Shown: positions 52,880 through 62,850, counted from the stretch's first letter. The stretch: DNA of 64,000 bases from Prevotella lacticifex (GCF_019973375.1 NZ_BPTV01000001.1:2598387-2662386), one strand, 5' to 3'. Notes: generated by a model from the sequence alone, not told the origin. Numbers and translations are program-made.

Positions 52880-53095
52880 ACAACGCAATGAATTGTAAAA
52901 ATAAATCAAACGAAAACGGATTTTGCGCCATCTCTGTAAAATCCTGAGATACAGTCGCTTATCAATACATGCCATTTTGCGTTGCGAAACAGGCCGTTTT
53001 AGAGTGCGAAACGGACCGTTTCGCAAGCTAAAACGGACCGTTTCAGAAGGCAAAACGATAGGTATTGTTGGCGTGTCAGGAAATTTCATAATGTC
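52880..53095 (+). repeat. Dispersed 4 x 22-bp palindrome element, copy 2
   Basis: Units at 52971-52992, 52993-53014, 53015-53036 and 53037-53058. The left flank (AATTGTAAAAATAAATCAAA, then an ACGGA box and GAGATACAG) is shared with copy 3 in inverse orientation; the right flank starts TAGGTATTG as in copy 1. A degenerate echo of the left flank (GCGAAACGGGATTCCGCC) is seen at about 53196. The rest of the gap 52700-53460 holds nothing else that I recognise. Confidence 0.85.
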
Positions 53096-53461
53096 GGCCA
53101 GACTGTGGTCGCTGTGCTATCTTAGTCTGAGGATACTGAGAATTAAGCCTCATCGGAACTTGCAATGGCGACTATAAGCCACAGAAGATATTCAGCGAAA
53201 CGGGATTCCGCCATATCTGCGCACAGAAAACATTATCCCGACACGTCAGTTCCTGCTTTATGGCAATGTAAAATTGGTTCTTCCGGCACGTAGTTTATCG
53301 TCCGTTAGCCTCGATTCACATAGGAAGCGAATGTGATTTTCTTGGCTGTGAATGTGACGAACAGCTCCTCGGATATCGCAGAAAAGACTGCACGATAGTG
53401 GGAAAAATGTGCACACTTTAGCCATTTTATGCACAAATGGAGAAATTTTGAGCAATTTTTC

Positions 53462-53492
53462 TTGCAGCCCTTAAATAATCTTTATACCTTTG
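53462..53492 (+). promoter_or_regulatory. Promoter of the FadL-type gene
   Basis: TTG (53462-53464), exactly 20 bp, TACCTTTG (53485-53492), 33 bp ahead of the ATG at 53526. Confidence 0.75.
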
Positions 53493-53525
53493 CAGCCGTT
53501 TTTTGAAAATTTTAATAGTTATTGC

Positions 53526-55055
53526 ATGTTTAAGAAATCGACAGCAGTGATGCTGCTCTTCTCGCTTACGGCAGTCACGGCTCATGCCGGCGGTCTGCTC
53601 ACCAACACCAATCAGAACATCAGTTTCAACCGCAACTTCGCGCGTGAGGGTACCATCGGCATCGACGGTGTGTACTCCAATCCTGCCGGTGTGTCGTTCC
53701 TGACGAAGGGATTCCACCTCTCGCTCAACGTGCAGAACGTATATCAGACCCGCGATATCACCTCGTCGATAACCGTGCCGACGCTCCAGGGCACGCCATT
53801 CTATCAGCCGTTCAAACTCAATGGTGGCGACGACAACGGTGAGAAGTGCTTCCGTGGTAAGGCGTCGGTGCCTGTACTGCCGTCGTTCCAGGCTGCGATG
53901 GTCTACGACAAGTGGACCCTTCAGGCCGGATTCGCACTCGCCGGCGGTGGCGGAAAGGCTATCTTCAACAACGGACTGCCAAGTTTCGAGAGGCAGATAT
54001 CGCTCGTTCCGGCAATCCTTTACGGTCAGGGACTGACATCACAGACACCATCCTACAGTGTGCGCAGCAACATCAAGGGCCAGCAGTACGACTTCGGACT
54101 GCAGCTCGGTGTGTCGTATAAGGTCAACGACCACCTCGCCGTGTATGGCGGCGCGCGCTTCAACTACATATACAATAAATATGTGGGCAACATCACCGAC
54201 ATCTCGGCGAATATCAACGGCGAGAATGTCAACCTCCACGACTATTTCGACACTCAGGCGCAGACCTACGACCGCATGGCGTTCTACTACCGCATGAGGG
54301 CGTCGGAGATGACCGACGAGGCGGCGAAGGCCAAATATCAGGCTGCGGCTCAGCAGGCGCAGGCCGGTGCCGACAAGATGAACCAGACCAAAGAGCTCTT
54401 CGCCGACAAGTATCTCGACTGTACGCAGAACGGATGGGGCATCACCCCGATCATCGGTATCGACTATAAGGCAGGACGGTGGAATATCGGTGCACGCTAC
54501 GAATTCACCACAAAGTTCAACATCGAGAACGATACGAAGGTCGACAACACCGGACTCTTCGCCGACGGAGTGAACACTCATAACGACCTTCCGGGACTGT
54601 TGGCTGTCGGAACACAATATGAGATTCTGAAGAATCTGCGTGCGATGGTGGCCTGGCACTACTATTTCGACAAGGACGCCCGCATGGACCACGACAAGCA
54701 GAAGGCCCTGTCGGGAAATACGCAGGAGTATCTCGCAGGCATGGAATGGGACGTTACAAAAGGCATCACGCTGAGTGCCGGCGGACAGCGCACGCATTAT
54801 GGCCTCGGCGACGGAACCTATCTCTCCGATATGTCGTTCGTGACGAGCAGCTACAGCATCGGTTTCGGAGCTAAGGTGAAGATAGCCAAGAACATGAGTC
54901 TGAACGTGGCGTACTTCTGGACCGACTATGAGAAATTCCACAAGGAGTACGACCAGACTATCACCGGTGCCGGACAAAGCGTGGAGACGCACAATACCGA
55001 TGTCTTCACCCGGTCGAACAAGGTCTTCGGTGTGGGTCTCGACATCGACTTGTAA
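53526..55055 (+). CDS. OmpP1/FadL-type outer-membrane transport protein
   Basis: 509 residues from MFKKSTAVMLLFSLTAVTAH, with a signal peptide ending AHA; the frame before 53526 covers the promoter region. The N-terminal plug-like segment (GGLLTNTNQNISFNRNFARE, then GIDGVYSNPAGVSFL with NPA) and the following beta strands are characteristic of FadL-type porins, which take hydrophobic compounds across the outer membrane. A helical, Ala/Gln-rich insert (AAKAKYQAAAQQAQAGADKM) at about 265-300 is unusual. It ends GVGLDIDL, an acceptable beta-signal. Monocistronic. Confidence 0.85.
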   Translation: MFKKSTAVMLLFSLTAVTAHAGGLLTNTNQNISFNRNFAREGTIGIDGVYSNPAGVSFLTKGFHLSLNVQNVYQTRDITSSITVPTLQGTPFYQPFKLNGGDDNGEKCFRGKASVPVLPSFQAAMVYDKWTLQAGFALAGGGGKAIFNNGLPSFERQISLVPAILYGQGLTSQTPSYSVRSNIKGQQYDFGLQLGVSYKVNDHLAVYGGARFNYIYNKYVGNITDISANINGENVNLHDYFDTQAQTYDRMAFYYRMRASEMTDEAAKAKYQAAAQQAQAGADKMNQTKELFADKYLDCTQNGWGITPIIGIDYKAGRWNIGARYEFTTKFNIENDTKVDNTGLFADGVNTHNDLPGLLAVGTQYEILKNLRAMVAWHYYFDKDARMDHDKQKALSGNTQEYLAGMEWDVTKGITLSAGGQRTHYGLGDGTYLSDMSFVTSSYSIGFGAKVKIAKNMSLNVAYFWTDYEKFHKEYDQTITGAGQSVETHNTDVFTRSNKVFGVGLDIDL

Positions 55056-55289
55056 GCCGTCTCTAATATCCGATTCCTCCGGTGACGGTGTGCGGCTACG
55101 GCCGGATTATTGCCGCGGAGGATGGAATAAGAAATGATTTTAATCTGATTGGATGTGGAGAAGTCTCGCATCAGCGGCAGAAGAATACTGCAAATGCCTT
55201 ATCATCAAGAGCTTATGAGTTAGCTCTATGTGGCTACCAGGATTATATTTGCAGTTATTACGCTGTCAGCTTCTCCCCCATTAAACAAA

Positions 55290-55326
55290 GAACAGGACTG
55301 TCGGTCATAGGCTGGCAGTCCTGTTC
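55290..55326. terminator. Terminator between converging fadL-type gene and trpS
   Basis: GAACAGGACTG/CAGTCCTGTTC (55290-55300 with 55316-55326), eleven perfect pairs, loop 15 bases. Both sides are followed by AT-rich DNA. The rest of 55056-55289 holds no gene. Confidence 0.75.
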
Positions 55327-55352
55327 ACATATTATATATATGGCTGTAGACG

Positions 55353-56438
55353 TTACTTGGCGTATTTCTCAGCCTGACTCTTTATCAGTTCGGCATCCTC
55401 GAAGTAGTCGATGCGCATAGCCTTACGGACCTCGTCCATGGTGTTGGCACCCACCTCGCGGGCAGCATCGGAACCTTTCTTCAGGATATTGTATATCTCG
55501 GGAATGTCCTTCTCGTACTCGGCGCGACGCTCGCGGATTGGGTCGAGCATGCGGTTGATGACCTTGTTGAGCATCTTCTTGCACTTCATGTCGCCGACAC
55601 CACCATGGGTGTAAGCGGCTTTAAGCTCGTCGAGGTTCTGGAACTCAGGCCAGAAATCGGCAAAGTCCTGGTCGGTGGAGAAAGCATCGAGATAGGTGAA
55701 CACGGCATTTCCCTCCACATGACCGGGGTCGGAGACGTTGAGATGGGTAGGATCGGTGTACATTCCCTTGACTTTCTGCCATACAGTGTCCTTGTCGTCG
55801 GACAGATAGATGCAGTTGCCGAGGCTCTTCGACATCTTCTCCTTACCGTCGGTACCCGGCAGACGGCGTGCTGTGGCGTTCTCCGGAAGCATGATATTCG
55901 GTTCGACGAGAACAGACGAGTACACCTGATTGAATCGTCTTACGAGCTCGCGGCACACCTCTATCATCGGCTCCTGGTCCTCGCCGGCAGGTACCGTTGT
56001 GGCCTTGAAGAGGGCGATGTCGGCAGCCTGCGATACAGGATAGCAGAAGAAGCCGAGCGGAATGTTCGCCTCGAAGTTGCGCATCTTTATCTCCGTCTTC
56101 ACCGTAGGATTGCGCTGTACACGGCTCACGGTGATGAGGTTCATCAGGTAGACCGTCAGCTCGGCGAGTTCAGGTATGCGGCTCTGCACGAAGAGGGTGC
56201 ACTTTGTCGGGTCGAGGCCCGCCGAGAGGTAGTCGAGGGCCACCTCGATGATGTTGTCGCGTATTTTGTCGGGATTATCGGCATTGTCGGTGAGTGCCTG
56301 TACGTCGGCCATGAACACGAACATGCGGTCGAAATCGCCTTTGTTCTGAAGTTCCACGCGGCGGCGCAGACTGCCTACGTAATGTCCCAAATGAAGTTTT
56401 CCTGTTGGACGGTCACCCGTCAGAATTACTTTTCCCAT
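55353..56438 (-). CDS. trpS: Tryptophanyl-tRNA synthetase
   Basis: Class I synthetase that charges tRNA-Trp, 361 residues. HIGH-type motif TGDRPTGKLHLGHYVGSL at the start and KMSKSLGN in GTDGKEKMSKSLGN. The segment AGEDQEPMIEVCRELVRRFN and a C-terminal anticodon-binding part are complete. This is the longer TrpS type in which the region MNLITVSRVQRNPTVKTEI follows the Rossmann core. Confidence 0.96.
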   Translation of the reverse strand: MGKVILTGDRPTGKLHLGHYVGSLRRRVELQNKGDFDRMFVFMADVQALTDNADNPDKIRDNIIEVALDYLSAGLDPTKCTLFVQSRIPELAELTVYLMNLITVSRVQRNPTVKTEIKMRNFEANIPLGFFCYPVSQAADIALFKATTVPAGEDQEPMIEVCRELVRRFNQVYSSVLVEPNIMLPENATARRLPGTDGKEKMSKSLGNCIYLSDDKDTVWQKVKGMYTDPTHLNVSDPGHVEGNAVFTYLDAFSTDQDFADFWPEFQNLDELKAAYTHGGVGDMKCKKMLNKVINRMLDPIRERRAEYEKDIPEIYNILKKGSDAAREVGANTMDEVRKAMRIDYFEDAELIKSQAEKYAK

Positions 56439-56487
56439 TTGTATGTTTATATTTTATAGCTTGTTTTTCGTTGTTGTGGGGTGCCGT

Positions 56488-56949
56488 TCAGATTTTCGAA
56501 AGCGTATAGCGGGCGCGCCGTGAGCCGTCGTTGGCGTTGTATTCCTCCAATGTCATGGTGCTGCCCTCGGTTTTCAGCCAGTGCAGTTTGCGCCCCGACG
56601 ACAGGTCGATGCGGAACGATCCCGTCACGACGGTGTAGGTGCCCCGCTCTAATATCGTTGTCGTGGCACCACCGGCGGTTTCGTATATTGAGTAGCTCTT
56701 GTCGTTGTTGAACGACGCGTAGCGGCTGTCGTAGTTGACGGTCTGGATGGTTGTCCTCTCCATTTTGCCGTTTTTATCGGTTGTGAGCACCACACTGTCC
56801 ATTTTCTCCACCTTCCACGACCCGGCGACGGTGCTCTGGTCGAAGTTCACATGTACCGTATCGTCGTCGTCGCTGCATGCCGTCAGAGCCAGAGCCGGCA
56901 GGAGCATCAGCATGACGACTGCCAAATATGTTGTCTTTATCTTTTTCAT
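56488..56949 (-). CDS. Lipoprotein with lipocalin-like domain
   Basis: 153 residues. Signal peptide with lipobox ALTAC, cysteine at about residue 24, followed by an acidic SDDDDT tether that in Bacteroidetes often marks surface-exported lipoproteins. The body (VAGSWKVEKMDSVVLTTDKN, YASFNNDKSYSIYETAG, GTYTVVTGSFRIDLSSGRK, LEEYNANDGSRRARYTL) has the G-x-W start and repeated strands of lipocalin-like proteins. The ligand is unknown. Confidence 0.72.
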   Translation of the reverse strand: MKKIKTTYLAVVMLMLLPALALTACSDDDDTVHVNFDQSTVAGSWKVEKMDSVVLTTDKNGKMERTTIQTVNYDSRYASFNNDKSYSIYETAGGATTTILERGTYTVVTGSFRIDLSSGRKLHWLKTEGSTMTLEEYNANDGSRRARYTLSKI

Positions 56950-56977
56950 CGTTTTCTATTTTCCCGTTTTTTCGGTT

Positions 56978-57631
56978 TTATTTTTGCGATTTCTTGTCCC
57001 CAGTTGCCGTTGCTGAGCCTTTCGAATCCTTGTCCTTAGTCGTCGAGGCATCCTTCGTCTTGTGCTTGTCGGTGGCGGCAGGCTTGTCGGTAGTGGCCTC
57101 GTCGGTAGCGGGTTCGGTGCCTTCCTGGTCGGCAGCACTCTGGTCGGCGGCTCCGTTCTCTACTGTTGCGGCGGTGTCGGCGGTTGCCGTCTCCTCCTTA
57201 GGAGCCTCGTGATGCACCTCCACGGTATCGACTTCCTCGGGCATAGTGTCCTCCACAGTGGTGTCGTCGCTGGCGGTGTCAGGTTCCACATTCTCGTAGG
57301 GGTCCTCAATTGGCTGCTTCGTGGTGCGGTTCAGAGCCGTGAAAGCCACTCCGGCGGCAACGGCTATGACGATGAATATCAGGCACCCGAGGGCCAGTCC
57401 GCGGCGGTTCCGCTTTCCGTTGCCGTCGCCACCGTCACCGCCGTCGCCGGTTGTCGGTGCGTAGCCGGTCTGATAATCGTCGTCGGCAGTATCGCTGCCC
57501 TTGTCGCCCTTAGGCAGGTTAACACGCATTTTTCCCTGACAGCCGGGACAGATACACTCGATGGTCTGTCCGCCCTTGCCGTCGACGAGGAACCGTTTGT
57601 TGCAGTGTGCGCAGGTAATCTGATATTTCAT
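56978..57631 (-). CDS. Zinc-ribbon single-pass membrane protein with long acidic tail
   Basis: 217 residues. The N-terminal zinc ribbon has CAHCNKRF and CICPGCQGKM (two CxxC pairs). A Gly/Asp linker, one membrane helix (LALGCLIFIVIAVAAGVAFT, about 80-100), and an extracytoplasmic tail of more than 110 residues rich in Asp, Glu, Thr, Ala and Lys with no fold (EPATDEATTDKPAATDKHKT). No known function. The topology would put the zinc ribbon in the cytoplasm. It lies 28 bp ahead of the lipoprotein gene and probably is co-transcribed with it. Confidence 0.65.
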   Translation of the reverse strand: MKYQITCAHCNKRFLVDGKGGQTIECICPGCQGKMRVNLPKGDKGSDTADDDYQTGYAPTTGDGGDGGDGNGKRNRRGLALGCLIFIVIAVAAGVAFTALNRTTKQPIEDPYENVEPDTASDDTTVEDTMPEEVDTVEVHHEAPKEETATADTAATVENGAADQSAADQEGTEPATDEATTDKPAATDKHKTKDASTTKDKDSKGSATATGDKKSQK

Positions 57632-57783
57632 AATCCGTTCGTTTACGTAATTTATTTCTTAGCCAGCTGCTCTTTATCTCTTGACCAGCCGTCGGTTATC
57701 TCTTAACACTCCGTCCGCCGTTGCTTGACCAACCGCTCTTAATTTCGTGGTCAGTCGTAAGCAATCGCCTGATAGTCAGCTTA

Positions 57784-59052
57784 TTACTTCTTTACTAACT
57801 GTTCATTGGCCTTGGAGTTTATCGAAGCGAGGATCTTTCGTGTGGCTCCGGCAAGCTGCTCGACGTATTTGCCAGCCTCCCGACCGCTTTTTGCCAACAT
57901 CTGAGGGTCGCTGTCGAGTTGCGACATGATATTGTCGAAGTCGTCGGCAGTTTGAATTTCGTATCCGCCTTTGACCGCCAAGAGTCCTTGAGCCTCATCG
58001 AAGCGCTTGTTGTTAGGTCCGAAGATGACGGGGATATTCCACACCGCGGCCTCAAGGACGTTGTGTATGCCGACACCGAATCCTCCTCCCACATACGCCA
58101 CACTGCCGTAGCGGTAGATGCTCGACAGCAGTCCATAGCAGTCGATGATAAGGAAGTCGGCAGTGGCAGCCTCCTCCGGGGTTGTCTGGGTGTACCTCAC
58201 CACTTTGCGGTCTTTCACCATTGCCATTATCTGCCTGAGGTGATTGTCGCTGACAACATGCGGTGCGATAATCAGTTTCCAGTTTCTGTGGCGGTTGAAA
58301 TAGGTGATAAAGATCTCCTCATCGGGCGGCCACGAGCTTCCGGCAACGAAAACCCTCTCCGGGGCAGCGCCGTTTCGGCTTCCGGCAGTGAACGCCTCGA
58401 CTATCGGCAGTTGCTTGGCAGCCTCCTTGATTTGTATTACGCGGTCGAAACGAGTGTCGCCGACGACCTCCACATCGTCGATACCGATGCCGTGGAGCAG
58501 TTCGCGACTCTCGTTGTTCTGGACGTAAAAGCGTGTGAAACAGCGCAGTACGTGACCATAACTGCGCCCGTACCACTGGAAGAAAACCTGCGAAGGGCGG
58601 AAGATACTCGACACGCTGTAGACCGGAACGTGGCGGTGGCGGAGGATATGTAGGTAGTTATACCAGAACTCATACTTGATGAAGAACGCCATGACCGGCC
58701 TTACGGCACGCAGGAATCGGCGCGCGTTGATGACCGTATCGATGGGGAGGTAGGTCACAATGTCGGCTCCCTCGTAGTTCTTCCGTACTTCGTAGCCCGA
58801 GGGCGAGAAGAACGTCAGCAGAATCTTGTACTCGGGGTGGTCGTGGCGAATCTGTTCGATGAGCGGACGACCCTGCTCAAACTCTCCGAGCGAGGCGGCA
58901 TGGAACCATATATACTCCGCGTTTGGGTCCACCTTCTCACGGAGGGTGCGGACGGCTATGCGCTCTCCGTCCCACATCTTCTTCACTTTCTTGTTGAAGA
59001 AGCTGTAGATGATGACGACCAGCTCATACAAGTGCATTAAAATGTTGTACAT
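57784..59052 (-). CDS. waaA: 3-deoxy-D-manno-octulosonic acid (Kdo) transferase
   Basis: Adds Kdo to lipid A precursor at the inner membrane (GT30 family), so the organism makes lipopolysaccharide or lipooligosaccharide. It has 422 residues. An N-terminal hydrophobic helix (LYELVVIIYSFF), then WFHAASLGEFEQGRPLIEQI (catalytic Glu in GEFEQ), LTFFSPSGYE, FFIKYEFWYNYL, and in the C-terminal half FVAGSSWPPDEEIF and VGGGFGVGIHNVLEAAVWNI PVIFGP. All family blocks are in order. It lies 38 bp after gltX. Confidence 0.95.
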   Translation of the reverse strand: MYNILMHLYELVVIIYSFFNKKVKKMWDGERIAVRTLREKVDPNAEYIWFHAASLGEFEQGRPLIEQIRHDHPEYKILLTFFSPSGYEVRKNYEGADIVTYLPIDTVINARRFLRAVRPVMAFFIKYEFWYNYLHILRHRHVPVYSVSSIFRPSQVFFQWYGRSYGHVLRCFTRFYVQNNESRELLHGIGIDDVEVVGDTRFDRVIQIKEAAKQLPIVEAFTAGSRNGAAPERVFVAGSSWPPDEEIFITYFNRHRNWKLIIAPHVVSDNHLRQIMAMVKDRKVVRYTQTTPEEAATADFLIIDCYGLLSSIYRYGSVAYVGGGFGVGIHNVLEAAVWNIPVIFGPNNKRFDEAQGLLAVKGGYEIQTADDFDNIMSQLDSDPQMLAKSGREAGKYVEQLAGATRKILASINSKANEQLVKK

Positions 59053-59090
59053 TAATGTCTTACGCTACCCTCCGTGGAATGAATACGTTA

Positions 59091-60608
59091 TTATCCAAGT
59101 TTCTCAATGGCTCTATGCAGACGGGCCAAGGTCTCCTCCTTGCCGAGGAACGCCGAGATGTCGAACATCCCGGGACCCTTGCCGATACCGACGAGGGCGA
59201 GGCGGAAAGCGTTCATCACGTCGCCCAGTTTATACCCCTTGTCCTCAACCCACTTCATGACCACGGGCTCCTGACCCTCGACGGTGAAGTTGTCGATGCC
59301 CTCGAGAACCCCGCAGAGCTCGGTCATCTGCTGTTTGCTATAGTCCTTCCACCGCTTCTTGACGGTTTTCTCGTCGTAGCTTGTCGGGGCCACGAAGAAG
59401 AACGAGCACAGAGGCCACAGCTCCTTGACGAAGTCGACACGGTCCTTCATCATGTGCACCACCTGGCGCACCTGGTCCATGGTGGCATTGACACCGTTGT
59501 TGGCAACGATAGGCGCGAAGAGCCGCGCAATCTCGTCATCGCTCTTGCGGAGGATATATTCATGGTTGAACCATATTCCTTTCTTATAGTCGAACTTGGC
59601 TCCGTTCTTCGAGCATTTGGTGATATCGAAGGCCTTTACGAGCTCGTCGAGGGAGAAGATCTCCTGTTCGGTGCCGGGGTTCCATCCCAACAGGGCGAGG
59701 AAGTTGACCACAGCCTCGGGGAAGTAGCCGCTCTCGCGGTATCCCGACGACACCTCTCCGCTCTTCGGGTCGTGCCATTCGAGCGGGAATACCGGGAAAC
59801 CGAGCTTGTCGCCGTCGCGCTTCGACAGCTTGCCTTTGCCCTCCGGCTTGAGCAGCAGGGGCAGATGTGCAAACTGCGGCATAGTGTCCTCCCAGCCGAA
59901 AGCCTTATAGAGGAGAACGTGCAGAGGCGCACTCGGCAGCCATTCCTCGCCACGGATGACATGCGTGACACCCATGAGATGGTCGTCGACGATATTGGCT
60001 AAATGGTATGTCGGCAGCTCGTCGCTGCTCTTGTAGAGCACTTTGTCGTCGAGGATGTCGCTCTTCACGGTCACATCGCCGCGGATAAGGTCGTGGACGG
60101 TAATCTCCTGACCCGGCTCAATCTTGAAACGTACGGTGTACTGCTCGCCGTCGTCGATGAGTTTCTTCACCTCGTCGGCCGGAAGCGTCAGCGAGTTGCG
60201 CATCCCGGAGCGCGTGTGGGCATCATACTGGAAGTTCTTCACCTCATCGCGTTTCTTCTGGAGCTCCTCGGGAGTGTCGAAGGCATAGTAAGCCTTGCCG
60301 GCATCGAGAAGCTGGCCGACATACTTCTTGTAGATTTCGCGGCGCTCGCTCTGACGGTAGGGACCATGGTCGCCACCGAAGCTCACACCCTCATCGAACT
60401 TTATACCGAGCCACTTGAAGCTCTCAAGTATATACTCCTCGGCACCGGGAACAAAGCGGTGGGAGTCAGTATCCTCAATACGGAAAATAAGTTTGCCATT
60501 GTGCTGACGGGCAAACAGATAGTTGTACAATGCCGTGCGGACACCACCGATATGCAACGGACCCGTTGGGCTCGGTGCGAACCGTACTCTTACTTCTCTT
60601 TCTTGCAT
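59091..60608 (-). CDS. gltX: Glutamyl-tRNA synthetase
   Basis: Class I synthetase, 505 residues from [16 protein letters not shown]; an in-frame start eight codons earlier is less like the family. HIGH motif [14 protein letters not shown], then [31 protein letters not shown] and the KMSKS-type motif [13 protein letters not shown]. The C-terminal helical anticodon-binding domain is complete to LHRAIEKLG. The promoter TAAATTTG is at 60643-60650. Confidence 0.95.
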   Translation of the reverse strand: MQEREVRVRFAPSPTGPLHIGGVRTALYNYLFARQHNGKLIFRIEDTDSHRFVPGAEEYILESFKWLGIKFDEGVSFGGDHGPYRQSERREIYKKYVGQLLDAGKAYYAFDTPEELQKKRDEVKNFQYDAHTRSGMRNSLTLPADEVKKLIDDGEQYTVRFKIEPGQEITVHDLIRGDVTVKSDILDDKVLYKSSDELPTYHLANIVDDHLMGVTHVIRGEEWLPSAPLHVLLYKAFGWEDTMPQFAHLPLLLKPEGKGKLSKRDGDKLGFPVFPLEWHDPKSGEVSSGYRESGYFPEAVVNFLALLGWNPGTEQEIFSLDELVKAFDITKCSKNGAKFDYKKGIWFNHEYILRKSDDEIARLFAPIVANNGVNATMDQVRQVVHMMKDRVDFVKELWPLCSFFFVAPTSYDEKTVKKRWKDYSKQQMTELCGVLEGIDNFTVEGQEPVVMKWVEDKGYKLGDVMNAFRLALVGIGKGPGMFDISAFLGKEETLARLHRAIEKLG

Positions 60609-60642
60609 CTTTACAAAATGATGATAAGACAATAATTTTCTG

Positions 60643-60691
60643 CAAATTTACGACTTTTTTTTGAGTATGACACGTTTTTTTTGTATTTTCG
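60643..60691. promoter_or_regulatory. Divergent promoters of gltX and pgpH
   Basis: Minus strand: TAAATTTG at 60643-60650 for gltX (its -33 region is weak). Plus strand: TTG at 60661-60663, exactly 20 bp, TATTTTCG at 60684-60691 for the HD-domain gene, whose ATG follows 30 bp later. The two overlap back to back within 49 bp, so polymerases may compete. Confidence 0.65.
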
Positions 60692-60721
60692 CAAAGTGTT
60701 TGGAAATAATATACTGAATTC

Positions 60722-62818
60722 ATGAGCAAATATGACAAGATAGAGAACGGTTACTGGCGCAACATAATAACGCGTACAGTGCTGAGTCTCATAACGATAG
60801 CCGTTATCATCGTGTTCCTTCCCCGGAGCACCGACCGCCTCTTCCACTACGAGGAGGGACAAGTGTGGCGTTATCCGGCCCTCAACGCGCAGTTCGATTT
60901 CCCCGTCTTCAAGACCGATGAGGCCATAGCCGCCGAGCACGACTCCATCGTCAGGCAGTATCAGCCGTATTTCAACTTCAACGAGAATGTGGAGCAGCAG
61001 CAGATCTCCCGTTTCCGTGCGCAGTACAAGAACGGCATTCCGGGGCTCAAAGGCGACTGGGTGGACTATATCGCCAACCGCCTCCACAAGCTCTACGAGC
61101 AGGGAATCATCGACCCGACGGTGCAGACCCAGCTCGACAACAAGGGCGAGACATCTCTCCGCGTGGTCATCGGCAAGGAGGCCGCCGTGGTGGCAAAGGA
61201 CAGTGTGCTGACGACCATCAACGCCTACGAGCGCCTCTTCATGGACCCGCGGCTCGGCCCGAACCGGTCGCTGCTGCAGTCGTGCAACCTCAACGAGTAT
61301 ATCGAGGCCAACCTCGTCTACGACCGCGAGCGCAACGAGACCGAGGAGAGCGACCTCCTCAACACCGTCACCCCGGCCAGCGGACTTGTCCAGCAGGGTG
61401 AGCGCATCATCGACAACGGCAGCGTCGTCGACGCTTACAAGGCGCGGGTGCTCAACAGCTACGAACGGGCTTTGGCTCAGCACAATGCGTCGGGCAACGA
61501 GATAACGAGCACTCTCATCGGACAGATAATAATCGTCTCGATGCTCGTCATCCTCTTCACTCTCTATCTGGCGCTCTTCCGGAAGGACTACTTCATCAAG
61601 CCGCGGAACATCACGATGCTGTACGTGATGATTGTCATCTTCCCAATCTTCACGTCTTTGATGATGCTCTACAATAAGTTCAGCGTCTACCTCATACCCT
61701 ATGCCATGGCCCCGATATTCATCCGGGTGTTCATGGACTCGCGGACGGCCTTCATCACCCACGTCACGACGATTCTCATATCGGCCATAGCGGTCAAATA
61801 CCAGTATGAGTTCATCATCGTCCAGCTCGTCGGCGGTCTCGTGGCTATCTACTCGCTGCGCGAACTCTCCAAGCGGAGTCAGATATTCCTCACGGCCATC
61901 CTCGTGGTCATCGGCGAGGCGATGGTCTACTTCGGCTTGCAGCTAATCCTAACCGACTCGCTGACAAAGCTCGACAGCACGATATACTACCACTTGGCTG
62001 TCAGCGCCTTCTTCCTTCTCTTCACCTATCCGCTGATGCTCGTCGTCGAGAAAACATTTGGATTCGTCTCCACGGTGACTCTCTTCGAGCTGTCGAACAC
62101 CAACAACGAACTCCTGCGGCGGCTCAGCGAGGTGGCACCGGGAACCTTCCAGCACAGCATTACCGTCGGAAACCTTGCCGCTGAGATAGCCAACAAGATT
62201 GGAGCCAAGGCGCAGTTAGTGCGTACCGGAGCCCTCTACCACGACATCGGAAAGATGACCAATCCGGCGTTCTTCACTGAGAATCAGGCCGGTGTGAATC
62301 CCCACGAGCGACTGCCCGAGAAGGAGAGTGCCGCAATCATCATCAGTCACGTCACCGAGGGCCTCAAGCTCGCCGAGAAGTACAATCTGCCGCGAGTCAT
62401 CAAGGACTTCATATCCACCCACCACGGCGAGGGACTGACGCGCTACTTCTACGTGAAATACAAGAACGAGCATCCCGACGAGGATGTCGACCAGGCTCCG
62501 TTCCGCTATCCGGGTCCCAATCCGTTCACGCGCGAGCAGGCTATCCTGATGATGAGCGACACCGTTGAGGCCGCCTCGCGATCGCTCAACGAGTATACCG
62601 AGGAGAATATCATGAAACTTGTCAATAAGCTTATCGACGGACAGGTGAGCGAAGGTTTCTTCCGCGACTGTCCTATAACGTTCCGCGATATCACCATCGC
62701 CAAGCAGGTACTCATCGAACGCCTCAAGTCGATCTACCACACCCGCATACAGTATCCTAAGCTAAGCACCGAGGCCGAGGCCAACCTCCAGGCCAAAGCG
62801 GAGAAGGAACAAGCGTGA
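60722..62818 (+). CDS. 7TM-HD family phosphodiesterase, PgpH-like
   Basis: 698 residues. One N-terminal membrane helix (VLSLITIAVIIVFLP), an extracytoplasmic domain of about 230 residues (7TM-HD extracellular part), seven membrane helices at about 265-460, and a cytoplasmic HD domain with RTGALYHDIGKMTNPAFFTE, SHVTEGLKLAEKYNLP, STHHGEGL and MMSDTVEAASR. In Listeria PgpH hydrolyses cyclic di-AMP; the fold and motifs agree, so that reaction is inferred. The HD residues that bind two metals (H in VAPGTFQHS, HD in YHDIGK, H in HHGEG, D in MMSDTVE) are all present. Monocistronic with a strong terminator. Confidence 0.87.
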   Translation: MSKYDKIENGYWRNIITRTVLSLITIAVIIVFLPRSTDRLFHYEEGQVWRYPALNAQFDFPVFKTDEAIAAEHDSIVRQYQPYFNFNENVEQQQISRFRAQYKNGIPGLKGDWVDYIANRLHKLYEQGIIDPTVQTQLDNKGETSLRVVIGKEAAVVAKDSVLTTINAYERLFMDPRLGPNRSLLQSCNLNEYIEANLVYDRERNETEESDLLNTVTPASGLVQQGERIIDNGSVVDAYKARVLNSYERALAQHNASGNEITSTLIGQIIIVSMLVILFTLYLALFRKDYFIKPRNITMLYVMIVIFPIFTSLMMLYNKFSVYLIPYAMAPIFIRVFMDSRTAFITHVTTILISAIAVKYQYEFIIVQLVGGLVAIYSLRELSKRSQIFLTAILVVIGEAMVYFGLQLILTDSLTKLDSTIYYHLAVSAFFLLFTYPLMLVVEKTFGFVSTVTLFELSNTNNELLRRLSEVAPGTFQHSITVGNLAAEIANKIGAKAQLVRTGALYHDIGKMTNPAFFTENQAGVNPHERLPEKESAAIIISHVTEGLKLAEKYNLPRVIKDFISTHHGEGLTRYFYVKYKNEHPDEDVDQAPFRYPGPNPFTREQAILMMSDTVEAASRSLNEYTEENIMKLVNKLIDGQVSEGFFRDCPITFRDITIAKQVLIERLKSIYHTRIQYPKLSTEAEANLQAKAEKEQA

Positions 62819-62850
62819 GGAATACCAGATAGGGCTGTCGCAGGCCCATA

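Noticed and set aside
52971..53058. The 4 x 22-bp array as a mini CRISPR
   Set aside because: Units abut without spacers, the unit is palindromic over its whole length, and no cas gene is near.
60611..61762. 383-codon open frame on the minus strand across the pgpH-like gene
   Set aside because: Shadow of a real membrane-protein gene with a clear promoter and terminator on the other strand.
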